DNA of 48,811 nt from BOKV01 sp041739465 (GTDB lineage Bacteria > Pseudomonadota > Alphaproteobacteria > Rhizobiales > Rhizobiaceae): assembly GCA_041739465.1 (NCBI GenBank), contig JBGSNX010000031.1:1-48811 (forward strand), given 5' to 3'. Below the pieces are notes generated by a model. It was not told where the DNA came from and did no database searches. It saw only the letters and a list, made by a program, of their open reading frames with translations. Position numbers and translations under genes: made by a program. Positions 8,114 through 16,501 of this stretch are shown piece by piece (position 1 is the first letter of the stretch; each line of letters starts with the position of its first letter).

Positions 8114-9658
8114 CTAGAAATAGATCCTGAAAGCCTTGCGGATTTCATTGTCGATGATCGGATCAACCAGCGGTGCACTCGACTTGGCAAGGATATTGTT
8201 CTTGCGCTCGATGGCCCGCTCGATCAGGCCCGGCTTGCCGACCTCTGCCCATTCCTTCGGGCTGAGCCGGTCGGCAACCGCAGGGTAGATGTACTCGGTT
8301 TGCATCAGGCCCAAAGTCTGGGCGTGGCCCAGATAATGGCCCGGTCCGCCAAGGCAGACCTCCTTCATGGTTTCGATGGAAACGCTGTCCTCTGTCACGT
8401 CAATGCCGCGCACGCAGCGCAGCACCTGACCAATGAGGTCATCGCCCAGCACCAGCGATTCAAGGCTGAAGCCGAGGAGCGAGGCATGCATGCCGGCCGC
8501 CTCATAGACCATGTTGAGACCGGAAAGGCCGGCCATTACGTTGGAAATCGCCTGCTCCCAGCCAGCTTGCATGTCCGGCATCTTGGCATCGGCAATTCCC
8601 GCTGCAGCCCCGCCGGGCAGATTGTAGAAGCGGTGCATCTGGGCGCAGCCTGCCGAAAGCAGTGCCTGCTCGCCTGATCCCCCGCTCATCGCCCCGCTGC
8701 GCAAATCCGAGACAAATGGCCATGTTCCGAAGATGCACGGGTGCCCGGGAGCCATCGCATTGACATAAACCACTCCGGCAAGGCACTCAGCAACCGCTTG
8801 CACAATTGCCGTTGCCAATGGCGCTGGCGCTGTCGCGCCAGCCTGCCCCGCAGACAGCAACAGCATCGGCATGCCGGCGCGAATGCAGGCTTCCATTGTG
8901 ATGCAGCTTTCTTCGGCGAACTTCATCGGTGGAACGACAAAACAGTTGGAGTTCGAAACGAACGGGCGCGCGCGCCATTTGTCTTCGCCACCAGCGATCA
9001 TATGCAGAAGGTCGAAACAGCCTTTGACATGCGCGGGATCGGAAAAGCTGGTGCCGACATGCTTGGTCGTGCCCGAGCAACAGGCATAGAGCGTGTTGAT
9101 GTCCATGTCGAAATTGTCGGCAATGTCGCGGCAGACCATGGCCCTCTGGAAGAAGTGGACATTGTCGAGGGCATGGGTGATGCGGGCTGCATCGTATAGG
9201 TCTTTGGCTGTCGATTCGCGGTATTCGTTTTTCTCCACATCAACGATGTGAACCGCCGCGCCCGCTGTTCCGAAATGCACCTTGGTGCCGGAAAGATGCA
9301 GATCATGTTGGGTGTCCCGGCCAAAGAGCGTGATGTCACGCGCTGCCAGTGCCAGCATGTCCTCGACAAGTGCCCTCGGAAAGCGCAGCCGCCCGTCATC
9401 ACCCTGGATCGCGCCGGCGCGCGTCATGATCTCGACCCCCGACTTGGGTGCCTGCGACAGACCTATCTGCTCAAGCGCATCCAGTGCAGCGTGGTGAATG
9501 CGCAGCACATCGGCATCGCTGAGCGGCTTGTATTGCCCGCCGGAAAGCCCTGCCCGCACCGGCCTCAGATTGTCGGCAAGCGGCGCTGATCGGACGGCAA
9601 CGCGCGCAGCCCTGCCACCAGAGCGGCGGCCTTGGCGTTCTACGGTTTCGGTTTCCAT
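8114..9658 (-). CDS. MttB-family (trimethylamine methyltransferase-like) protein lacking pyrrolysine
   Basis: A 514-residue member of the MttB superfamily (COG5598 type). Supporting segments are FGTAGAAVHIVDVEK, the glycine-rich AGQAGATAPAPLATAIVQ, FGTWPFVSDLRSGAMSGGSGEQALLS and the C-terminal LGHAQTLGLMQTEYIYP. True MttB reads a UAG codon as pyrrolysine; this frame has no internal stop, so it belongs with the non-pyrrolysine members, some of which demethylate glycine betaine, proline betaine or carnitine in anaerobes. I chose the ATG at 9658 with GGAGG six bases upstream; a GTG at 9682 is possible. It is last in the operon, 69 bases behind the upstream FAD enzyme. No corrinoid protein, the usual methyl acceptor, is encoded nearby. 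Confidence 0.87.
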   Translation of the reverse strand: METETVERQGRRSGGRAARVAVRSAPLADNLRPVRAGLSGGQYKPLSDADVLRIHHAALDALEQIGLSQAPKSGVEIMTRAGAIQGDDGRLRFPRALVEDMLALAARDITLFGRDTQHDLHLSGTKVHFGTAGAAVHIVDVEKNEYRESTAKDLYDAARITHALDNVHFFQRAMVCRDIADNFDMDINTLYACCSGTTKHVGTSFSDPAHVKGCFDLLHMIAGGEDKWRARPFVSNSNCFVVPPMKFAEESCITMEACIRAGMPMLLLSAGQAGATAPAPLATAIVQAVAECLAGVVYVNAMAPGHPCIFGTWPFVSDLRSGAMSGGSGEQALLSAGCAQMHRFYNLPGGAAAGIADAKMPDMQAGWEQAISNVMAGLSGLNMVYEAAGMHASLLGFSLESLVLGDDLIGQVLRCVRGIDVTEDSVSIETMKEVCLGGPGHYLGHAQTLGLMQTEYIYPAVADRLSPKEWAEVGKPGLIERAIERKNNILAKSSAPLVDPIIDNEIRKAFRIYF

Positions 9659-9727
9659 TTCATTCCTCCAGCCTTGCGGCACAAAATTTCAAAGGCGATT
9701 TTCACACGTTTTCGTCACAGGTATTCT

Positions 9728-12175
9728 TTACAGGCGAACACGCGCTGAATCAGGATCATGCATCGGTTTCAGCGAGGCTATGGCCTTGTGCCGTTTGCCG
9801 GCAATCTCGATTTCATAGCTTGAAGCAAGCAGGCTTTCGGCGCTCTCGCCTTTGGCCGGGATGTATCCAAGCCCGATTGCACCACCCAGATGGTGGCCAT
9901 AATTTCCGGAGGTAACGATGGAGACGATCTTGCCGTCGCGCACGATCGCCTCATTGTGGAACAGCATTGGCTCCGGGTCACTCAGCCTGAATTGCAGCAA
10001 CCGCCGGTCAAGGCCCGCATCTCGCTTGCGAAGCACAGCATCGCGCCCGATGAAATCAGGCTTGGCGGTTTTCACGGCAAAGCCGAGGCCTGCTTCAAGC
10101 ACATGGTCTTCATCGGTGATGTCATGCCCAAAATGGCGATAAGCCTTTTCGATCCGGCAGGAATCGAGCGTATGGATGCCGCACAGCTTGAGGCCATGGT
10201 CAGCCCCTGCCTCTTCCAGTGCCTCGAAAACATGGGCAGCCTGGTCGGTGGAAACGTACAATTCCCAACCCAGTTCGCCGACATAGGTGACACGGTGCGC
10301 CCTTGCGAGGCCCATGCCGATCTCGATTTCACGCGCCGTACCGAAGGGATGATGATCATTGGAAAAATCATTCGGGCTTGCCGCCATCAGCACGTCGCGC
10401 GACTTTGGCCCCATCACGCAGAGCACCGCTTCGGCGGCGGTGACATCGGTGATGACCGCAAAAGCCTCACCAACATGACGGCGCAGCCAAGCAAGGTCGC
10501 GCTGCAGTGTGGCTCCTGGCACTACCAGCAGATAGGCGCTGGCCGAGAGCCGTGTCACCGTCAGGTCGGATTCAATGCCGCCGCGCTGGTTCAGCATTTG
10601 CGTATAAACGATACGCCCTGCCGGTACATCGACATCATTGGCGCAGACTTTTTGCAGGAAGTCGCAGGCATCCCTGCCCTCAACCCTGATCTTGCCGAAG
10701 GATGTCATGTCGAAAAGGCCAACGCCATTGCGCACTGCAAGATGCTCGGCCTTCTGGTTGTCAAACCAGTTCTGCCGCTTCCATGAATAGCGGTACTCGC
10801 GTTCTTGCCCGGTATTGGCAAACCAGTTTGCACGCTCCCAGCCAGCCACTTCACCAAACACCGCGCCACGGGCTTTGAGATGCTCATGCAGCGGCGAGCG
10901 GCGAACGCCCCGCGCGGTTTCAACCTGGCGATACGGAAAGTGGTCGGCATAAAGCAGTCCGAGCGTTTCAGTGACACGCTCGCGCAAATACCGCCGGTTC
11001 TTTTGAAACGGTTGCGCACGCCGGATATCGGCTTCCCACAGGTCGAATGGTGCCTCGCCATCATTCATCCACTGCGCCAGTGCAAAGCCTGCCCCACCTG
11101 AGGAAACAATGCCGATTGAATTGTACCCGGCCGCAATCCAGTAGTTTTTCAGCTCCGGGGCTTCACCCAGATAATAGCGGTCGTCGGGTGTGAAACTTTC
11201 CGGTCCGTTGAAGAAGGTGTGAATGCCCGCAGTTGCCAGCATCGGCATCCGGTTGACCGCCTTTTCAAGGATCGGTTCGAAATGGTCGAAATCTTCCGGC
11301 AACTGGTCGAAGCAGAAGTCTTCGGAAATGCCGTTCATGCCCCACGGCTTCGCCACCGGCTCGAACGCGCCAAGCATCATCTTGCCGGCGTCTTCCTTGT
11401 AATAGGCGCACTCATCGGGAACGCGCAGCACCGGCAGGCGCGAAAGCCCTTCGATGGGTTCAGTGACAATGTAGAAATGTTCGCAGGCATGCAGCGGAAT
11501 GGTCACCCCGGAAGTGCCTGCAAGGTCCCGCGCCCACATGCCGGCGCAATTGACCACCATGTCAGCGTCGATCGTGCCGCGTTCTTCTCCGCGCGCCCAT
11601 TCAACGCCGGTGACGCGACCATTTGCTTGCCGCACGGCGCTCACTTTGACGCCTTCGATGATTTTCGCGCCGTTCTGCCGCGCGCCCTTCGCCAAAGCCA
11701 TTGCGATGTTCGCAGGGTCGCATTGCCCATCGAGCGGCAAATGCACGGCAGCAATCACGTCTTCCACATTGAGGTGCGGATACATCGACTTGACCTGCGC
11801 CGGGCTGATTTCATGAACGTCGATATTGAAAGCGCGTGCAAGCGTTGCGGCCCGCAGGATTTCCTCCTTGCGGTGTTCGGTCAAGGCCACGCTGATTGAA
11901 CCATTCTGTCGCATGCCGGTGGCAACACCGGTTTCAGCTTCGAGCTTGACGTAAAGATCAGCAGAATATTTGGCGAGCCGCGTCATGTTTTGCGAGCCGC
12001 GCAACTGGCCAATCAATCCCGCCGCATGCCAGGTGGTACCGCAGGTGAGCTGTTTTCGCTCCAGCAACACCACATCCTTCCAGCCGAGCTTGGCGAGGTG
12101 ATAGGCGACCGAACAGCCCGATACGCCCCCGCCTATGATGACCACGCGCGCCTTGCTAGGAACAATTGCATTCAT
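9728..12175 (-). CDS. FAD-dependent oxidase with GcvT domain (dimethylglycine/sarcosine dehydrogenase family), copy 1
   Basis: An 815-residue two-part enzyme. The N-terminal half is a DAO-type FAD oxidoreductase: VVIIGGGVSG at 11-20 binds FAD, and His50 in TTWHAAGL is where this family often attaches FAD covalently. A short central linker domain follows at about 370-430, then a folate-binding aminomethyltransferase (GcvT) domain with YTQMLNQRGGIESDLTVTRL and YVGELGWELYVS, and a GcvT C-terminal barrel. Such enzymes oxidise an N-methyl group and pass the formaldehyde unit to tetrahydrofolate. The ATG overlaps the stop of the homocysteine methyltransferase gene (ATGA). Whether dimethylglycine or sarcosine is preferred cannot be told from sequence. 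Confidence 0.9.
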   Translation of the reverse strand: MNAIVPSKARVVIIGGGVSGCSVAYHLAKLGWKDVVLLERKQLTCGTTWHAAGLIGQLRGSQNMTRLAKYSADLYVKLEAETGVATGMRQNGSISVALTEHRKEEILRAATLARAFNIDVHEISPAQVKSMYPHLNVEDVIAAVHLPLDGQCDPANIAMALAKGARQNGAKIIEGVKVSAVRQANGRVTGVEWARGEERGTIDADMVVNCAGMWARDLAGTSGVTIPLHACEHFYIVTEPIEGLSRLPVLRVPDECAYYKEDAGKMMLGAFEPVAKPWGMNGISEDFCFDQLPEDFDHFEPILEKAVNRMPMLATAGIHTFFNGPESFTPDDRYYLGEAPELKNYWIAAGYNSIGIVSSGGAGFALAQWMNDGEAPFDLWEADIRRAQPFQKNRRYLRERVTETLGLLYADHFPYRQVETARGVRRSPLHEHLKARGAVFGEVAGWERANWFANTGQEREYRYSWKRQNWFDNQKAEHLAVRNGVGLFDMTSFGKIRVEGRDACDFLQKVCANDVDVPAGRIVYTQMLNQRGGIESDLTVTRLSASAYLLVVPGATLQRDLAWLRRHVGEAFAVITDVTAAEAVLCVMGPKSRDVLMAASPNDFSNDHHPFGTAREIEIGMGLARAHRVTYVGELGWELYVSTDQAAHVFEALEEAGADHGLKLCGIHTLDSCRIEKAYRHFGHDITDEDHVLEAGLGFAVKTAKPDFIGRDAVLRKRDAGLDRRLLQFRLSDPEPMLFHNEAIVRDGKIVSIVTSGNYGHHLGGAIGLGYIPAKGESAESLLASSYEIEIAGKRHKAIASLKPMHDPDSARVRL

Positions 12176-13080
12176 GTAAGCGATCCTGAAATGGCAAACC
12201 CGCGTTCCTCAAGACCGCGGCGAAGAGAAGAGATATGCTCGGGTCCGACCTCGCAGCACCCGCCCACAATTGCAGCACCTTGCTCGGCCCATTGCAGGGC
12301 AAATCGCGCATATTGGTCCGGTCCCAAATCGTGCCTTGCCGAAATGGACTTGACCGTGCCGCCGGGCTTGAGATTGTCAATTGCCGTGAAGCCATTGGCA
12401 TAGGCACCGAGCGGTCCTTTGCCGTTGGCAAATACCTGCCAGGAAGCATTGATGGCTTCGGGCTTTGAACAGTTCAAAAGCCGCGCCTCAACGCCGATCA
12501 GATCAAGCGCTGCATGGGCCTCGGCAAGGGTTTCGCCGCCGCGCAGGACCGCGCTGCCGTCATCCCTGACGGTCATGCCGACCCAGACTTCCTTGCCGCT
12601 TTCCTTCGCCGCTGTCGCTGCCGCCTTGATTTCCTTCACCGAAGCCAGAGTCTCGCAAAGGAAGAAATCGACATGCGCAGCCTGCTGCTCCACCACCTGG
12701 CGGTAGAGCGACAGGCAGGTCCCGTAATCGGGCGCAACATCGGGGCGGTAGCTTGCAAGGATCGGCGGCAGGCAGCCAGCAATGCGCACGCCGTCAATGC
12801 CGCAGGCCTCGCGCGCGGCGATGGCAAGTTCGCAGCCACGCTGTTGCAAAGGCACGAACCAATCGCTCTGCCCGTCGCGCTCCAGCCGCTCGGGTGTAGC
12901 AGAATAGGTGTTGACCGTAATGGTCATGGCGCCCGCGCGAATGAAATCGGCATGCAGTTCACGAACCAAATCCGGCTCGTCCAGCAGCACCCGCGCCGAC
13001 CACATCGGCGTCGGTTCCTTGCCGGAACGGCGGATGAGTTCCTGTCCCATGCCGCCATCGGTGAGAACGATCCGCGTCAC
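12172..13080 (-). CDS. Homocysteine S-methyltransferase family protein (betaine-homocysteine methyltransferase-like)
   Basis: A 302-residue pterin-independent, zinc-dependent methyltransferase with a TIM barrel. It begins with LTDGGMGQEL, has ITVNTYSATPERL, and carries the three zinc cysteines: Cys204 in LLNCSKP and Cys275/Cys276 in VGGCCEVGPEHI. The family moves a methyl group from betaine or S-methylmethionine to homocysteine, making methionine. I chose the GTG at 13080, which overlaps the stop of the upstream FAD enzyme as GTGA and has a GAGAGG site; an ATG ten codons upstream is also open. Sitting between two N-methyl oxidases, glycine betaine is the natural guess for the donor. Confidence 0.85.
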   Translation of the reverse strand: MTRIVLTDGGMGQELIRRSGKEPTPMWSARVLLDEPDLVRELHADFIRAGAMTITVNTYSATPERLERDGQSDWFVPLQQRGCELAIAAREACGIDGVRIAGCLPPILASYRPDVAPDYGTCLSLYRQVVEQQAAHVDFFLCETLASVKEIKAAATAAKESGKEVWVGMTVRDDGSAVLRGGETLAEAHAALDLIGVEARLLNCSKPEAINASWQVFANGKGPLGAYANGFTAIDNLKPGGTVKSISARHDLGPDQYARFALQWAEQGAAIVGGCCEVGPEHISSLRRGLEERGFAISGSLT

Positions 13081-15524
13081 GCCCTGATCCTCTCGTTTGC
13101 CGGATCCCATACCGGCTTGTCTTCCTGCACCACGGCTCGAAACCGCTCGCCGAAGATTTCGACTTCAAGCTCGGTACCCGGCACGTTGAGATCGGCACGC
13201 AACATGCCAAGCGCAATTGTCTTGCCGGCGCGGTAGCCATGGGCGCAGGACGTAGTTTCGCCAACCACCTTGCCGTCATGCCACAGCGTTGACATGTAAG
13301 GCGCATCACAATCGCCGGCATCCACCACCAGCGTGGCGAACCGCTTGGCAACGCCCGCCTGCTTTTGCGAAAGCAGCGCCGCCTTGCCGCGAAACTCCGG
13401 CTTTTCCCATTTGACGAAGCGTTCAAGCCCGCCTTCAAGGATTGTGTAATCGGTCGAGAGATCGCCTTTCCAGGTGCGGTAGCCTTTTTCGATGCGCAGG
13501 CTGTCGAGCGCGAACATGCCAAACGGCTTGAGGCCGTGCGGTTCCCCGGCTGCAAAGACCGAATCGAATATTGCGCTGGTGTCAGCAGTCTTTGTGTGAA
13601 TTTCCCAGCCCAGTTCACCGGCAAACGAAACGCGGACCAATTGGCAATACTGCCCGGCAATCTTGACACTCTGGTGGGTCAGCCACGGCAGCGAAAGGTC
13701 GCCGTCACAGCATTGTTCCAGGATCATCCGCGACTTTGGTCCGGTGAGAATCTGGCAGGAAAAATCCTCCGCGACATCGTCCAGCGTGAAAGCAGCGCCT
13801 TGCGGAGCTGCCGACTTCAGCCACTCCAAATCGTGCGATTGCGCCACCGATGCGGTAATCAGAAAATGGAAATCGGGCGCGATCGTCATGATTGACATTT
13901 CAGTCACGATGCGTCCGGCATCGTCGGCGAAATAGCCAAGGCCGATGCGGCCGGGCTTTGGAACCAGCCCGGTAATCTGCTTGGCGAGCCATTCGCTGGC
14001 GCCCTCGCCTTTCAGCCGGAACCTCGAAAATCCGGGCAGGTCAAGAATTCCGGCGGCATCGCGCACCGCTTCACATTCGGCGCGGATGCGCTTTTCCCAC
14101 GGGCCGTTGCGCGACCAGGTCTGCGTCGCGGCCTCGGAAACATCATCGCCCGGTTGCGCGTACCAAAGCGCCCGCTCCCAGCCGTTGTAGGCGCCATATT
14201 GCGCGCCCATGGCGCTCGTTTGCGCGTGAATGGCCGAAAGCTTCTTGTTGCGCCCTGCCGGCCAAGCGTGGCGAGGGAAATGCATGGCGTATTCATGGCC
14301 ATAGACTTCCATGCCCTTGGCAACGCAGTAATCCTGATCGGTAAAACCGGTGAATCGGCGCGGATCACAAGACCACATGTCCCACTCGGTTTGGCCGTGC
14401 ATGACCCATTCTGCCAGCACCTTGCCGGCCCCGCCTGCCTGGCAAATGCCAAAAGTGAAAACACACGCCTCAAAGGCATTCGGCAGGCCCGGCATCGGTC
14501 CGATCAGCGGATTGCCATCGGGCGTATAGGGGATCGGTCCGTTGATGACCTTGGAAAGACCCGCTGTGCCAAGGATCGGAACCCGCTCAATCGCGTCGTT
14601 TATATACCATTCCAGCCGGTCAACATCGTCCTGGAAAAGCTGGAACGAAAAATCATCCGGCATCGGATCATCGGGCGTTGTCCAGTGCGCACGGCAATTG
14701 CGCTCATAAGGACCAAGGTTCATCCCATACTTTTCTTGGCGCAGGTAATATGAACTGTCGACATCGCGAAGCAATGGCAGCTTGTGCCCGGCTTCGCGCG
14801 ACCATGCTTCCAGTTCGGGTATGGTGTCGAAAAGAAGGTATTGATGGCTCATGGTCATCATCGGCACAACGCGGCCAAACATGGCACCGACTTCCTGTGC
14901 CCTGTAGCCAGCTGCGTTGACCACTTTCTCGCAGCGGATTTCACCTTGCGCAGTTTCAACTACCCATTCATCCCCCTCGCGCCGCACGGCGGTGACCGGA
15001 CAAAAACGAATGATCTTTGCGCCAAGTTCACGTGCACCCTTGGCGAGCGCTTGCGTCAACTGTGCAGGGTCAATGTCGCCATCATTGGGATCGTACAGTG
15101 CGCCGCGCAGGTCATGCGCTTCAACAAAGGGGTAGCGCGACTTGATTTCGTCTGGCGACAGGAGATCAAGGTCCATGCCCTGATAGCGGCCCATGCCGAC
15201 TACCTTGGCAAAGTCCTGCATACGCTCCTTCGAATGTCCCAGACGCACAGATCCGGTGACATGATAATTCATCGGATAATCAACGGTCTTGCCAAGGTCA
15301 CGGTATAGCTGCGCCGAGTAGCGCTGCATGTTCATGATCGACCATGAAGACGAGAAAGTTGGAACATTGCCCGCCGCATGCCAGGTCGAGCCGGAGGTCA
15401 ATTCGTTCTTTTCAAGCAGCACGCTATCCGTCCAACCGCCCTTGGCCAGATGGTAGAGTGACGACACGCCAACCGCCCCACCGCCAATGATCACCACTCT
15501 TGCCTGTGTTGGAAAACCGCTCAC
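13077..15524 (-). CDS. FAD-dependent oxidase with GcvT domain (dimethylglycine/sarcosine dehydrogenase family), copy 2
   Basis: An 815-residue paralogue of the enzyme at 9728-12175 and first gene of the operon. FAD binding is at VVIIGGGAVG near the N-terminus, and the likely flavin-linked histidine is His49 in STWHAAGN. The GcvT half keeps FAGELGWEIHT and ALDSLRIEKGYR but departs from copy 1 at the folate-site motif (GYFADDAGRIVTEMSI instead of YTQMLNQRGGIESDL), so the two probably differ in substrate. The GTG at 15524 has GGAGG five bases upstream; a TTG at 15566 would extend it without a clear ribosome site. Expression is probably controlled by the divergent LysR protein. Confidence 0.88.
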   Translation of the reverse strand: MSGFPTQARVVIIGGGAVGVSSLYHLAKGGWTDSVLLEKNELTSGSTWHAAGNVPTFSSSWSIMNMQRYSAQLYRDLGKTVDYPMNYHVTGSVRLGHSKERMQDFAKVVGMGRYQGMDLDLLSPDEIKSRYPFVEAHDLRGALYDPNDGDIDPAQLTQALAKGARELGAKIIRFCPVTAVRREGDEWVVETAQGEIRCEKVVNAAGYRAQEVGAMFGRVVPMMTMSHQYLLFDTIPELEAWSREAGHKLPLLRDVDSSYYLRQEKYGMNLGPYERNCRAHWTTPDDPMPDDFSFQLFQDDVDRLEWYINDAIERVPILGTAGLSKVINGPIPYTPDGNPLIGPMPGLPNAFEACVFTFGICQAGGAGKVLAEWVMHGQTEWDMWSCDPRRFTGFTDQDYCVAKGMEVYGHEYAMHFPRHAWPAGRNKKLSAIHAQTSAMGAQYGAYNGWERALWYAQPGDDVSEAATQTWSRNGPWEKRIRAECEAVRDAAGILDLPGFSRFRLKGEGASEWLAKQITGLVPKPGRIGLGYFADDAGRIVTEMSIMTIAPDFHFLITASVAQSHDLEWLKSAAPQGAAFTLDDVAEDFSCQILTGPKSRMILEQCCDGDLSLPWLTHQSVKIAGQYCQLVRVSFAGELGWEIHTKTADTSAIFDSVFAAGEPHGLKPFGMFALDSLRIEKGYRTWKGDLSTDYTILEGGLERFVKWEKPEFRGKAALLSQKQAGVAKRFATLVVDAGDCDAPYMSTLWHDGKVVGETTSCAHGYRAGKTIALGMLRADLNVPGTELEVEIFGERFRAVVQEDKPVWDPANERIRA

Positions 15525-15599
15525 CACTGCCTCCGGAAAAACTGCGCGACTATCCGGCGGCGACAAATGATTTTCAATTGCAAATTCCTTGATTTATTG

Positions 15600-15614
15600 A
15601 TCGGATATTCCGAT
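15600..15614. promoter_or_regulatory. Candidate LysR-type operator between the methyl-catabolic operon and its regulator
   Basis: ATCGGATATTCCGAT is a perfect inverted repeat (ATCGGA, TAT, TCCGAT) containing the T-N11-A core typical of LysR-family sites. It lies 29 bases before the LysR start and 75 bases before the divergent FAD enzyme, a usual place for an autoregulatory and activating site. The role is inferred from position and symmetry only. Confidence 0.6.
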
Positions 15615-15643
15615 TAGATTTTCCTGTGTTCGCGGGAGGAAAA

Positions 15644-16495
15644 ATGCAGTCCGAATTGTTGGAAACATTCCTCGACCTGGTCGAAACCGCTTCGTTCAAC
15701 CGAACAGCCGAGCGGCTTGGCTTGACCCAGTCAACGGTTTCAGGTCGCATCCGCTCGCTTGAGGCCAGCGTCGGTGCACGCCTCTTTGTCCGCAGCAAGG
15801 CGGGCACCAGCCTGACCGCGGCCGGACAGCGCTTTACCGCCCACGCCAGGGCCATGCTGCATGAGTGGAATGAGGCGCGCCGTACCGTCGACAATTCCGG
15901 CGGCATCGAGAGCGCCTTGCGGATCGGCATGCAGAACGATCTGGCCGCGAACCACATCGGTGAATGGGTCTTGCAGTTTCGCAAGTCTCTGGCCCAAACT
16001 GCCTTCTACATTGAACCGGACTATTCGAGCCAGATGTGCCAGGATCTGCTTTCAGGTGCCCTGGATGCGGCCGTGCTATTCACACCGCGCAACATGCCGG
16101 ACCTGCACTATGAAATGGCAGGCGAAGTCGCCTACCGGATGGTCAGCACCGATTGCGCCAACATCTCGCAAATCACCCGTGAAAATTACATCCTGGCTGG
16201 CTATTCGCCTGCCTTTACCATTGCACACCGGCAGGCATTTCCGCAGTTGGCGCAATCGCCATTGGCCAGTGGCCAGGATGCAGCAATCTGTTCCCTGCTG
16301 CGATCGGTAGGCGGCTCGGCCTTTGTTCTGGAAGATTCTGCAAGATCATTGGAACAGGCCGGCATTTGCCGAATTGTTGCAGGAGTGGAACCGATCAGCC
16401 AGCCGGTATTCCTTGGCGTTCACGTGCGAAACCGCCACAAGCCTGCAATTCGCAAGCTTTTCGGCATTCTGCGCAAGGGGCTTTCTTCGCGCTGA
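15644..16495 (+). CDS. LysR-family transcriptional regulator
   Basis: A 283-residue LysR regulator. The helix-turn-helix lies at about residues 17-36 (SFNRTAERLGLTQSTVSGRI), followed by the linker helix and a C-terminal effector-binding domain from about residue 90. The ATG at 15644 has a strong GGGAGG site. It is divergent from the two FAD/GcvT enzymes, homocysteine methyltransferase and MttB-family gene, so it is the likely activator of that operon, with a methylated amine or a breakdown product as inducer. The effector cannot be predicted from sequence. It converges with the hydroxyacid dehydrogenase gene, six bases apart. Confidence 0.93.
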   Translation: MQSELLETFLDLVETASFNRTAERLGLTQSTVSGRIRSLEASVGARLFVRSKAGTSLTAAGQRFTAHARAMLHEWNEARRTVDNSGGIESALRIGMQNDLAANHIGEWVLQFRKSLAQTAFYIEPDYSSQMCQDLLSGALDAAVLFTPRNMPDLHYEMAGEVAYRMVSTDCANISQITRENYILAGYSPAFTIAHRQAFPQLAQSPLASGQDAAICSLLRSVGGSAFVLEDSARSLEQAGICRIVAGVEPISQPVFLGVHVRNRHKPAIRKLFGILRKGLSSR

Positions 16496-16501
16496 ACCCG
16501 C

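Noticed and set aside
8114..9658. Possible pyrrolysine (UAG) codon in the MttB-family gene
   Set aside because: The frame is continuous to its stop with no internal TAG.
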